Shown: positions 1 through 6,360 of the stretch, piece by piece | Numbering within the stretch: position 1 is the first letter of the stretch | How the letters are laid out: every line of letters starts with the position of its first letter | Assembly: GCA_900550065.1 (NCBI GenBank) | Contig: URQR01000096.1 | Coordinates: 1 to 7,657, forward strand | From: an uncultured Eubacteriales bacterium | GTDB lineage: Bacteria > Bacillota > Clostridia > UBA1381 > UMGS1253 | Direction: 5' to 3' | Length of the DNA stretch: 7,657 nt | Notes under the pieces: generated by a model | Databases searched by the model: none | Told to the model about the DNA's origin: nothing | Seen by the model: only the letters and a program-made list of their open reading frames with translations | Program-made: the position numbers and the translations under genes

Positions 1-1
1 C

Positions 2-2365
2 ACATACGAATATGAATATACAAAAGGCGCGGCAATCCCGCACATAGAAGCCGATGCCTCCGCCCCGGGCCTATCCGTTTCTATATCGCAGGCGTCCGCC
101 CTGCCGGGTACTGCTACTGTGACTGTAACCGCGCCCTTTGGGAAAACGTCTGTTTATACAATCAGCTTTGTTCCCGCCGGCGAGCCGGGCGTCATCAGCG
201 ATGTATTCATGAATGGCAGCGCGACCACGCAAGCCTATGGCGTACCGAGCGTCGGCGCACCGCTCGTCAGCTACTATGACGAACAAAAAACGCCGGAGCA
301 AATGCTTGAAGCGGCGCGCGCGGCCGATAACCCATATGTCAACGATGCGTATATGCTCTACAGCAACGGCAGCCGCTCCATTGAAGCAGACGGTGGCTGG
401 GCAGCGGCACGCAACAAATACTACGGCTATAACATACAGTTTATGTACGCAGACGACGGCGCGTCTATGTTGATCAATCCGAAGGTGACGCGGCTCGTAA
501 AGCCGGACACGGACCGAGACGCGAACGCAGCGGCCGACGCGGCGAAAAACTATGAATTTACCATTAGCAAAAGTGCGACGGTCTACATCACAACCTCCGG
601 CGCAAGCCCGTATATTGAGAAAAACGGCTGGACGCATGTAAGCGGCGGCAAATACCAGCTTCACTCACCCGGATATAAAGACATCAGCGCGGAAACGCAG
701 GACGGCTACAAATACCGAATTCCAACCGGGACGACGACGTACTGTGAAACGGCGCGCGGCGACGCGTACTACAAACACTATAGCGCGGGAGACCGCGTTG
801 AAATTCCAGCATTCAGCGATACAGCGAAGTGCTACCGAAACACGAGCGTGTTTGTCATCTGGGACGAATGCAACCGGGAGGCAGACTTATTCGGGATTCA
901 TGTAAACGGAACCCCAATCGAATCCTTTGACAAAAATACGACGGCTTATACTTACACACTGCCGTCCGGCACGACAGAGCCGCCCGTAGTAACGGCGGAG
1001 GCGACCGCCGGTGCAAATGCGGCAGTCTCACAGGCGGCAGGACTGCCCGGCAGCGCAACCGTAGAAGCGACGCTGCCCGACGGCAGCCGAAAGACGTACA
1101 CGATTTCCTTTACAGCAGCAGAAGCAAAGGCTGAGCTAACATCGCTATCCTATGTCTTTGCCGGAACAGATACGCCGATTGCACTCACAGAGGATGCAGA
1201 CGGCACGCAGGCGGCCAAGTATGAGGTCGTTTTGCCGCGCGGATTTGCGTCTCTTTCGGCGCAGGAGCTACCGAAGCTTTCCGCCGCCGCACCGGCGGGT
1301 ACATCGTTCATCGTCAGCAATATATCGCAGTTTCCCGGTACGGCAAGCGTGACAGTAACAGCAGGCGCGGCACAGCGTATCTACCAAGTGCGCTTCCGCT
1401 ACGAACACGGCGAAATTAACAACATTACGCAGAAGCTGTCGGATAAGACCTATCTTGCAAAGCACGACCTACAGCCGCTCAGCCTTTACGAGCTGCGCGA
1501 TGTAGTAATGCGTGAGGGCGACGGATGGCAGGATTACTGTAAGTTGTATATCGACCGGCCAGAGCAGACACTCACCGTCAGCGAGTCGCCGAGCCTAAGC
1601 CGCCTCCCGAGTGAAAAGGTATCCCCGCAGCTAAGCGGTACCGATCATGAAAATCCGCAGTACGGCGGCGATCCGCACTTTCTCACGAGCTACAACAATT
1701 ATTGGGATAAAAACAATAACAAGTGGACGGTGTACTGGTTTAATATGTGGCTCGCACGCGGCACGCAGCAGGGTGATCCGTCCCAAATTTTCAACGGAGC
1801 AAGCTGGGTACTGTGCAGCAACAACGACGGGAAAAGCGCAGCGGCAAAGGAACTAATCGCAGACGACGCAATTACATTTGAAATCACGCAGGATGCAACT
1901 GTTTACGTTGCGGCGCAGACGAACTACCCGGCCTATGACGCAGAGGGCTCGGGCTGGACAAAGGACACGACAAAATTACAAGTGTTGCAGGCAGATGCCG
2001 TTCATTCGCACATCTACAGCAAACACTTTTCCGCCGGCCAAACGGTCAAGCTGCCCGCGCCGTCCGTGGAGGGCAGTCTCAAAAACTATGGCGGACGCAT
2101 GATGGTACCGCTTATCGTATGGGACGGCGCAGGAAACGGCGACACGTCGCTTTCGTCCTTACAGGTCGGCAGTGCGGAGGCACGAAAGCAATCGAATACG
2201 GAATACACCGCGGCTTGGACGCCGGGAGCGGCCGTAACCGCCACAGCAGCAGATTCGGCGGCAAGCGTCTATATACAGCAAGCTGCCTCGGCGAATGATA
2301 CAGCAAAAATATATGTTATGTCAAAAAACGAATGCAGTATCTATACCGTTTCGTTCACACAGTAA
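2..2365 (+). CDS. Large multi-domain repeat protein, probably extracellular (5'-partial)
   Basis: The reading frame is open from the first complete codon at base 2 to the TAA at 2363-2365, giving 787 residues. The start and any signal peptide lie upstream, and the first in-window start-like codon (GTG at 119) falls inside a domain. Four copies of a cadherin/Ig-like beta-sandwich repeat are visible, at bases 2-169 (partial), 875-1111, 1127-1396 and 2141-2356. Each tends to end in LPG-x-A-x-V, then a charged turn, then YTISF or a variant. Between them lie two copies of a longer module, about 206-874 and 1454-2137. The protein is rich in Ala, Thr, Ser and Tyr, has no transmembrane segment, and shows no LPXTG motif or SLH domain at its C-terminus. 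Such repeats are common in secreted or wall-associated carbohydrate-active and adhesive proteins of Bacillota, so a surface role is inferred. No catalytic domain is visible. A shared terminator follows 7 bases after the stop. Confidence 0.88.
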   Translation, partial: TYEYEYTKGAAIPHIEADASAPGLSVSISQASALPGTATVTVTAPFGKTSVYTISFVPAGEPGVISDVFMNGSATTQAYGVPSVGAPLVSYYDEQKTPEQMLEAARAADNPYVNDAYMLYSNGSRSIEADGGWAAARNKYYGYNIQFMYADDGASMLINPKVTRLVKPDTDRDANAAADAAKNYEFTISKSATVYITTSGASPYIEKNGWTHVSGGKYQLHSPGYKDISAETQDGYKYRIPTGTTTYCETARGDAYYKHYSAGDRVEIPAFSDTAKCYRNTSVFVIWDECNREADLFGIHVNGTPIESFDKNTTAYTYTLPSGTTEPPVVTAEATAGANAAVSQAAGLPGSATVEATLPDGSRKTYTISFTAAEAKAELTSLSYVFAGTDTPIALTEDADGTQAAKYEVVLPRGFASLSAQELPKLSAAAPAGTSFIVSNISQFPGTASVTVTAGAAQRIYQVRFRYEHGEINNITQKLSDKTYLAKHDLQPLSLYELRDVVMREGDGWQDYCKLYIDRPEQTLTVSESPSLSRLPSEKVSPQLSGTDHENPQYGGDPHFLTSYNNYWDKNNNKWTVYWFNMWLARGTQQGDPSQIFNGASWVLCSNNDGKSAAAKELIADDAITFEITQDATVYVAAQTNYPAYDAEGSGWTKDTTKLQVLQADAVHSHIYSKHFSAGQTVKLPAPSVEGSLKNYGGRMMVPLIVWDGAGNGDTSLSSLQVGSAEARKQSNTEYTAAWTPGAAVTATAADSAASVYIQQAASANDTAKIYVMSKNECSIYTVSFTQ
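206..874 (+). repeat. Intragenic duplicated protein module, copy 1
   Basis: This is the first copy of a module of about 220 residues within the large repeat protein. Its most recognisable part (about bases 554-871) reads FTISKSATVYI, then a GW turn, then YYKHYSAGDRVEIP, and ends in VFVIWDECN. This matches copy 2 position by position (FEITQDATVYV, GW, IYSKHFSAGQTVKLP, VPLIVWDG). The pattern resembles small beta-sandwich modules found in polysaccharide-degrading enzymes of Gram-positive bacteria, but I cannot name the family with certainty. Confidence 0.7.
1454..2137 (+). repeat. Intragenic duplicated protein module, copy 2
   Basis: This is the second copy of the module, with its core at about bases 1877-2125. 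Similarity to copy 1 extends upstream of the core: both have an aromatic/Asn-rich stretch, then a short hydrophobic segment (SMLINPKVTRLV in copy 1, FNGASWVLCSN in copy 2), then an Ala-rich acidic linker before the beta-strand core. The copies have diverged strongly, which suggests an old duplication. The N-terminal half of copy 2 is richer in Trp and Asn (NNYWDKNNNKW, VYWFNMW), as might suit ligand binding; that is an inference. Confidence 0.65.
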
Positions 2366-2371
2366 AAGAGC

Positions 2372-2405
2372 AAAAAAAATCCCGCTCAAATGAGCGGGAT
2401 TTTTT
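2372..2405. terminator. Bidirectional Rho-independent terminator between convergent genes
   Basis: The arms TCCCGCTC (2380-2387) and GAGCGGGA (2392-2399) pair perfectly around the loop AAAT. Eight A residues precede the stem and six T residues follow it, so it works on both strands. It starts 7 bases after the stop of the large repeat protein and about 13 bases after the iorB stop read on the minus strand. Confidence 0.93.
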
Positions 2406-2412
2406 ATTGCAA

Positions 2413-3009
2413 TCAGCCGTGATGTGCGCTTCCAACCGCATAACCGGACGAAAACGCCTCTAAGTTCATTTCCACAAAGCGCGGCGCAACCGACTGCTGA
2501 ATCGTCTGCTCCAGCTCCGCGCGGTCAAACGGCAGCAACGCCGCGCCGCACGCCGCGCCGAGTAAAACAATATTGACCGCCTTCGCCGAACCGGCCGCAA
2601 GCGCAAGGCCATAGCCGTCGATAAACACCGACGTTCCACTGTTTTTTTCAATATATTCCTTCAGCGCCGCCTCGTCGTAACATCCAATCCCGAGTGAGAG
2701 CGAGACCGGCTTGATGACCTGCGTATTGACGACCACCGCGCCGCCCGGCTTAAGGCGCGTCATGCTGCGCGCCGTTTCCGCCAGCTCAAAGCCCAAAAGC
2801 AGGTCGGACTGCGCCGCCGGAATATATGGACTGACCGCTTCGCCGCTAAGCCGCACATTACTCACGACACATCCACCGCGCTGGCTCATGCCAATTGTTT
2901 CACCCGTACGAGCGAATTCGCCTTTTAAAATTGCAGCCGCCGCTAAAATACGCGACGCTAAAATCGTCCCCTGCCCGCCTACGCCGGCAATTAATACGTC
3001 GTATCTCAC
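2413..3009 (-). CDS. iorB: Indolepyruvate ferredoxin oxidoreductase, beta subunit
   Basis: IorB (198 residues) is the small subunit of indolepyruvate:ferredoxin oxidoreductase, a cytoplasmic enzyme that turns aryl pyruvates, coenzyme A and oxidised ferredoxin into aryl-acetyl-CoA, CO2 and reduced ferredoxin. It has the gamma-domain fold of the 2-oxoacid:ferredoxin oxidoreductases. The glycine-rich motif GVGGQGT (residues 9-15) and SQRGG (42-46) are family hallmarks, and the length is normal. The start is GTG at 3009-3007. It overlaps the iorA TGA stop as GTGA, with a strong ribosome binding site upstream, so translation is probably coupled to iorA. No promoter is needed between the two. Transcription ends at the shared terminator at 2372-2405. 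Confidence 0.95.
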   Translation of the reverse strand: MRYDVLIAGVGGQGTILASRILAAAAILKGEFARTGETIGMSQRGGCVVSNVRLSGEAVSPYIPAAQSDLLLGFELAETARSMTRLKPGGAVVVNTQVIKPVSLSLGIGCYDEAALKEYIEKNSGTSVFIDGYGLALAAGSAKAVNIVLLGAACGAALLPFDRAELEQTIQQSVAPRFVEMNLEAFSSGYAVGSAHHG

Positions 3010-4808
3010 AGCGGCTCACCTCCTATCGCATCAAACGGACATACATCCGTACACAGGCCGCACCCTGTACAGAGCGACGGCTCAACAAATACTTTTTTGT
3101 CCGCCCCGACAAAGAGCGCGGGGCATCCAATCTCACGCACACACCGTCCGCACGCCTTGCACTTCTGCGCGTCTACATGCATCATGCGCTGCGGCTTCAC
3201 AATTGCAATACACGGCGACTCGAAAATCACAACGCTGACACCCGGCTCCGCCACGGCCTCCTGCACAGTTTTCACCGCATTTTCCAAATCAAATGGGTCG
3301 GCCTTTTTTACATAGGCCGCACCGAGCGCTTTTACAACGCCGTAGATGTCAATCTTGCCGTGCTGTATGCCCATCATCGTTTTCCCGATGCCCGGGTGCG
3401 GCTGATGACCCGTCATAGCAGTCGTGTAATTATCTAAAATCACGACAGTAATATCCGTCTGATTATAAACAGCGTTCGCAATTCCGGGTAGCCCCGTGTG
3501 GAAAAACGTCGAGTCGCCGACAAACGCAATATGCGCCGTATCCGGCTGCGCACGCTTCAGCCCCTGCGCCACCGTGATACCCGCGCCCATGCACAAACAG
3601 GTGTCCGTCATCTCGAGCGGCTTTGCATTGCCGAGCGTATAGCAGCCGATATCACCCGTAAAGACCGCCTTTTGCCCCTTCATCGCCAGTTTCACCGCAT
3701 AAAACGACGCACGGTGCGGACAGCCTGCGCACAGGACAGGATTGCGGACCGGCAATTCCGGCGGCGGCGCACATGGCGCGTCGTCCTTTAATCCGATTTC
3801 AAGCACCTTCGCCAGCGCATCGCGCACGATCTCATACGTAAACTCACCCGCGCACGGCGTATGCCCTGTCTTTTTCCCTAATATTTCTACCGTAATCCGC
3901 CTCTGATATGCAAGCTCAATGAGCCCCTCCTCAATCACCGGGTCAAGCTCCTCGAACACGATAACCCTGTCGAGCCCGCGCAAAAACTCCGCGCCTAATT
4001 TTGCCGGAAATGGGTTCGGAATCCCGACCTCTAAAATTTTAACCGGCAGATTAAACCGCGCCGCAAGCTCGGTCACATACGTACGCGACACGCCGCCCGC
4101 CGCAACGCCGACACGCCCCGCGCCGGACACGCGGTTAAACGGGCTGTCCGACAGTTCGCCCGCAAGCCTTTGCTGGAGTGCTTCAATCTCTACATGCGCC
4201 CGATACGCCAACGGCGGGAAAATCACCCACTTGGGGTCTTTGACAAATCCCTCCGCCTGCTTCGGCGACCAGCTATCCGCCACCTCCATCGTAGCACACG
4301 AATGGCACACCTTTGTTGTCGGGCGTAGAAACACCGGCTTACCAATCTGCTCGGAGAGCGCAAACGCCGCCAGTGTCATCTCGTACGCTTCCTCCGGCGT
4401 CGCCGGATCAAAGACCGGCAGGTTCGCATAGCGCGCAAAATGGCGCGTGTCCTGCTCCGTCTGCGACGAAAGCGGCCCCGGGTCGTCCGCGACCAGCACA
4501 ACCATACCGCCCTTTACGCCCACATATGCAAGACTCATCAGCGGGTCGGACGCAACATTTAGCCCCACCTGCTTCATTGTAACCATACTGCGCATACCGG
4601 CGTACGCCGCCCCGGCGGCAACCTCGAGCGCCGCCTTCTCGTTCGTCGACCATTCGACGTAAATCTCTTTATTCGTATTGATTTTTGCAACAGTTTCCAG
4701 CACCTCTGTCGACGGCGTACCCGGATAGCCGGACACAAGGCCGACGCCAGCCGCAGCCGCACCGTAGGCCACGGCCTCGTTGCCCATCAGTAATTTTTTC
4801 AACCCCAA
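3006..4808 (-). CDS. iorA: Indolepyruvate ferredoxin oxidoreductase, alpha subunit
   Basis: IorA (600 residues) is the thiamine diphosphate and iron-sulfur subunit that works with IorB in fermentation of aromatic amino acids, after transamination. The N-terminal pyrimidine-binding part carries GYPGTPSTE (27-35). The thiamine diphosphate domain has CAGCPHRASFY (360-370), GDIGCYTLG (385-393) and GDS (431-433), followed by LDN (458-460) and TGHQPHPG (466-473). The C-terminus is a two-cluster ferredoxin domain with Cys at 550, 553, 556 and 562, and at 580, 583, 586 and 590. All expected elements are present and the length is typical. The start is TTG at 4808: residues 1-14 then align with the usual KKLLMGNEA opening of the family, and a purine-rich GAGAGGGG stands just upstream. 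The ATG eight codons in would cut this off. It forms an operon with iorB. Confidence 0.96.
   Translation of the reverse strand: MGLKKLLMGNEAVAYGAAAAGVGLVSGYPGTPSTEVLETVAKINTNKEIYVEWSTNEKAALEVAAGAAYAGMRSMVTMKQVGLNVASDPLMSLAYVGVKGGMVVLVADDPGPLSSQTEQDTRHFARYANLPVFDPATPEEAYEMTLAAFALSEQIGKPVFLRPTTKVCHSCATMEVADSWSPKQAEGFVKDPKWVIFPPLAYRAHVEIEALQQRLAGELSDSPFNRVSGAGRVGVAAGGVSRTYVTELAARFNLPVKILEVGIPNPFPAKLGAEFLRGLDRVIVFEELDPVIEEGLIELAYQRRITVEILGKKTGHTPCAGEFTYEIVRDALAKVLEIGLKDDAPCAPPPELPVRNPVLCAGCPHRASFYAVKLAMKGQKAVFTGDIGCYTLGNAKPLEMTDTCLCMGAGITVAQGLKRAQPDTAHIAFVGDSTFFHTGLPGIANAVYNQTDITVVILDNYTTAMTGHQPHPGIGKTMMGIQHGKIDIYGVVKALGAAYVKKADPFDLENAVKTVQEAVAEPGVSVVIFESPCIAIVKPQRMMHVDAQKCKACGRCVREIGCPALFVGADKKVFVEPSLCTGCGLCTDVCPFDAIGGEPL
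3010..3024 (-). promoter_or_regulatory. Ribosome binding site fixing the iorB GTG start
   Basis: Read on the minus strand, AGGAGG (3024-3019) stands 9 nt before the GTG at 3009. It lies inside the last codons of iorA. There is no ATG in frame nearby, so this site supports the GTG start and a 4-nt overlap with iorA. Confidence 0.85.
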
Positions 4809-4842
4809 CTGCCCCTCTCTGCTACTGCCATGTTTATCTTTT

Positions 4843-4871
4843 ATTATACGCTACTTCTGCGCTGATGTCAA
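4843..4871 (-). promoter_or_regulatory. Consensus sigma-70/sigma-A promoter of iorAB
   Basis: On the minus strand, TTGACA (4871-4866) is followed after exactly 17 bp by TATAAT (4848-4843), so both hexamers match consensus perfectly. Transcription should start near 4836, giving a leader of about 28 nt before the iorA TTG. No terminator or obvious operator lies between promoter and gene, so expression is likely strong unless a factor binds over it. Confidence 0.9.
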
Positions 4872-4894
4872 TCGCGGCCGCTTTTCCCGGACGG

Positions 4895-4923
4895 TTGCAA
4901 TCTGTAGAATCCTATGGTAAAAT
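4895..4923 (+). promoter_or_regulatory. Candidate promoter for the kinase-like gene
   Basis: TTGCAA (4895-4900), a 17-bp spacer and TAAAAT (4918-4923) form a plausible sigma-A promoter on the plus strand. It diverges from the iorA promoter, with 23 bp between the two -35 boxes. It would start near 4930, placing the three-hairpin element in a leader of about 160 nt before the ATG at 5091. The -10 box overlaps the left end of the inverted-repeat element. Confidence 0.5.
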
Positions 4924-5044
4924 AGTCTCAAAGGCGCAGCCTTTGAGCCATTAGAAGAAGTCACTGTCGGAACACCGTGCCTTCTTCAAGGTTTGTGCCA
5001 GATTTATAGAAAACAGTCTTAAAAGCGAGGCTTTTGAGACTGTT
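4921..5044. repeat. Three-hairpin palindromic element with inverted-repeat ends
   Basis: Hairpin 1 (4927-4947) has perfect 9-bp arms CTCAAAGGC and GCCTTTGAG around GCA. Hairpin 2 (4954-4987) pairs GAAGAAG with CTTCTTC and CAC with GTG, separated by a single mismatch, and TGT with ACA near the loop. Hairpin 3 (5012-5044) pairs 15 bases, with one G-T pair, around GAG. The outermost 15 bases of the element are inverted copies of each other at 13 of 15 positions (AATAGTCTCAAAGGC at the left; AACAGTCTCAAAAGC on the minus strand at the right). No T-run follows any hairpin, so these are not ordinary terminators. It could be a REP- or MITE-like non-coding mobile repeat, or a structured leader. No target-site duplication was recognised. 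Confidence 0.7.
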
Positions 5045-5090
5045 GTGTCATATTTGTGGTCCACCATGAAACAAGATTAGGGGCGAAAAA

Positions 5091-5606
5091 ATGGTCATAT
5101 TAATTGCAGGAGGCACACATACGGGCAAGACTCTGTTAGCACAAAAGCTGTTAACGCAGTACCACTACCCTTATTTGTCGATTGACCACCTGAAAATGGG
5201 GCTGATTCGCAGCGGACAGACCAACCTAACGCCCACGGACAGCGAAAAAGCGCTGACGGCGTACCTATGGCCCATCATACGTGAAATGATAAAAACTGCA
5301 ATTGAAAATCGACAAAATTTGATTGTAGAAGGATGCTATATTCCTTTTGACTGGAAAAATGGGCTGGAGGAACGCTACTGCGCCGAAATACAGTATCATT
5401 GCCTAATTCTGTCCCGGCACTATATTGAAACACATTTTTCCGATATCATAACACATGAAAACGTAATCGAACAGCGTGCCTGTGATACATTGATTACAAA
5501 AGAAGCGTTGATTGCAGAAAACGAAGCAAACCTTGCCCTATGCAAACACTATGGCTGTCCATACATTTATATTGACCGTCAGTATCAGATAGAGATTCCG
5601 TTATAG
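5091..5606 (+). CDS. Small P-loop kinase-like NTPase
   Basis: The 171-residue protein opens with a beta strand and a clear Walker A motif, GGTHTGKT (residues 7-14). SIDHLKMGLIR (30-40) follows, resembling the substrate/lid-side Asp found in 2-phosphoglycerate kinase, zeta-toxin and AAA_33-type small-molecule kinases. A hydrophobic strand ending in LIVEGCYI (77-83 region) is a likely Walker B. It is soluble and has no membrane or signal segment. The start is the ATG at 5091, with AGGGG (5079-5083) 7 nt upstream. The substrate cannot be told from sequence. A zeta-type toxin is possible by fold, but no antitoxin gene adjoins it. The gene is AT-richer than iorAB, and no strong terminator separates it from the next gene. 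Confidence 0.8.
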   Translation: MVILIAGGTHTGKTLLAQKLLTQYHYPYLSIDHLKMGLIRSGQTNLTPTDSEKALTAYLWPIIREMIKTAIENRQNLIVEGCYIPFDWKNGLEERYCAEIQYHCLILSRHYIETHFSDIITHENVIEQRACDTLITKEALIAENEANLALCKHYGCPYIYIDRQYQIEIPL

Positions 5607-5651
5607 CGAAAAAAATTAGTATGAATTGTTTCCTTTTTTTAATTGTTTGGG

Positions 5652-5662
5652 TATACTATATA
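5652..5662 (+). promoter_or_regulatory. Possible -10 region before the membrane protein gene
   Basis: TATACT (5652-5657) overlaps TATATA (5657-5662) in the AT-rich gap after the kinase-like gene. No good -35 hexamer stands at 16-18 bp; the TTGTTT at 5626-5631 is 20 bp away. If used, it gives a leader of about 30 nt before the GTG at 5695, and it would lie downstream of the alternative TTG start at 5626. Confidence 0.3.
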
Positions 5663-5682
5663 CAAAAGATAACAAATACATC

Positions 5683-5697
5683 GGAGTTGATTTTGTG
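5683..5697 (+). promoter_or_regulatory. Ribosome binding site selecting GTG 5695
   Basis: GGAG (5683-5686) lies 8 nt before the GTG at 5695-5697. The longer in-frame start, TTG at 5626, has no Shine-Dalgarno sequence upstream, only an A-rich tract and TTAGTATGAA. The GTG is therefore preferred. Confidence 0.65.
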
Positions 5698-6336
5698 CGT
5701 CTATTAAAAACAGATATTTTTTACTTACTCTTAGCTGCTGGAACGTTTATTTATAAGCTCTGCACCGTAGGCTTTGTAGGGTCGCTGACATCCCTTTTAG
5801 TGATTGCGCTTCTTTTGTTCTTGCGCTATGCGTTTAAGCTGATAAAATTTCCGCTTACCAACACATTGTGGATTTTGGTTACGACCTTTTTGATGTTCTC
5901 TTTCTTTTTGGGAAACATCTGGGGCCTATATCAGCTAATTCCGTCGTGGGATTTTGTTCTGCATTTGTTTTCCGGATTTCTACTCTCTGTGTTTGGGTAC
6001 TGCTTTTTATACATGCTGTCCGGCTACAACAAGTCAAACGTAACAAATTACAGCTTTGCGGCGATGTTCGTCTTTCTGTTTTGCGTTGCGAGCGCCGGCG
6101 TATGGGAAATATATGAGTTTTCGGGCGATATGCTCTTTGGACTGAACTCCCAAAACGGGAGCCTGCTCGACACAATGACGGATATGATTGCCGGCACGCT
6201 CGGCAGTATTCCAATGATTGTGATGCTGCTGTTAAAGCGTACCGGAAAACGGATTAACTTGCCGGAAAAGTTGATTTCCGATATTGACGCTTACCGGAAC
6301 GTACAGACGGATACGAAAAAGTATAATCAGATGTAA
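5695..6336 (+). CDS. Six-helix integral membrane protein, YjdF/DUF2238-like
   Basis: With the GTG start the protein has 213 residues and about six predicted transmembrane helices (roughly 8-24, 26-45, 58-80, 86-108, 120-138 and 166-180), then a polar cytoplasmic-looking tail of about 30 residues. Polar residues sit in or beside the helices in a pattern typical of YjdF/DUF2238-type proteins: WDFVLH (Trp85, Asp86, His90), WEIYEF (Trp137, Glu138, Glu141) and DTMTD (Asp159, Asp163), with Gly-rich turns. These suggest a buried metal or proton site, but no activity is established for the family that I can name. The gene follows the kinase-like gene by 88 nt and precedes the ImmA-like gene by 24 nt, so the latter is probably co-transcribed. 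The coding sequence is AT-rich, partly because of hydrophobic codons. Confidence 0.78.
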   Translation: MRLLKTDIFYLLLAAGTFIYKLCTVGFVGSLTSLLVIALLLFLRYAFKLIKFPLTNTLWILVTTFLMFSFFLGNIWGLYQLIPSWDFVLHLFSGFLLSVFGYCFLYMLSGYNKSNVTNYSFAAMFVFLFCVASAGVWEIYEFSGDMLFGLNSQNGSLLDTMTDMIAGTLGSIPMIVMLLLKRTGKRINLPEKLISDIDAYRNVQTDTKKYNQM

Positions 6337-6360
6337 AACGACAGAAAGCGGGGCGGAAGC

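Noticed and set aside
119..121. GTG as start of the large repeat protein
   Set aside because: The frame is open to base 2 and encodes the first part of the same beta-sandwich repeat, so the gene begins upstream of the window.
2711..4662. Several long plus-strand frames opposite iorB and iorA
   Set aside because: They are compositional shadows of GC-rich coding sequence, with Arg/Pro/Ser-rich products and no start signals; the minus-strand frames have full family motifs.
4685..4954. Plus-strand open frame across the iorA start and intergenic region
   Set aside because: It is antisense to iorA, has no family resemblance, and runs through the promoter and hairpin 1.
4925..5044. CRISPR array or terminators in the intergenic region
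   Set aside because: The repeats are inverted hairpins rather than direct repeats with spacers, and no T-run follows any stem.
5056..5064. Short palindrome GTGGTCCAC as an operator
   Set aside because: It has only 4-bp arms, is not repeated nearby, and is consistent with chance.
5066..5080. Tiny upstream frame (ATG AAA CAA GAT TAG) before the kinase-like gene
   Set aside because: It is only four codons long, has no Shine-Dalgarno sequence of its own, and its stop merges with the real ribosome binding site.
5607..5645. A/T-rich run after the kinase-like gene as a terminator
   Set aside because: The A-run and T-run could pair only as a weak A-T stem with no GC core.
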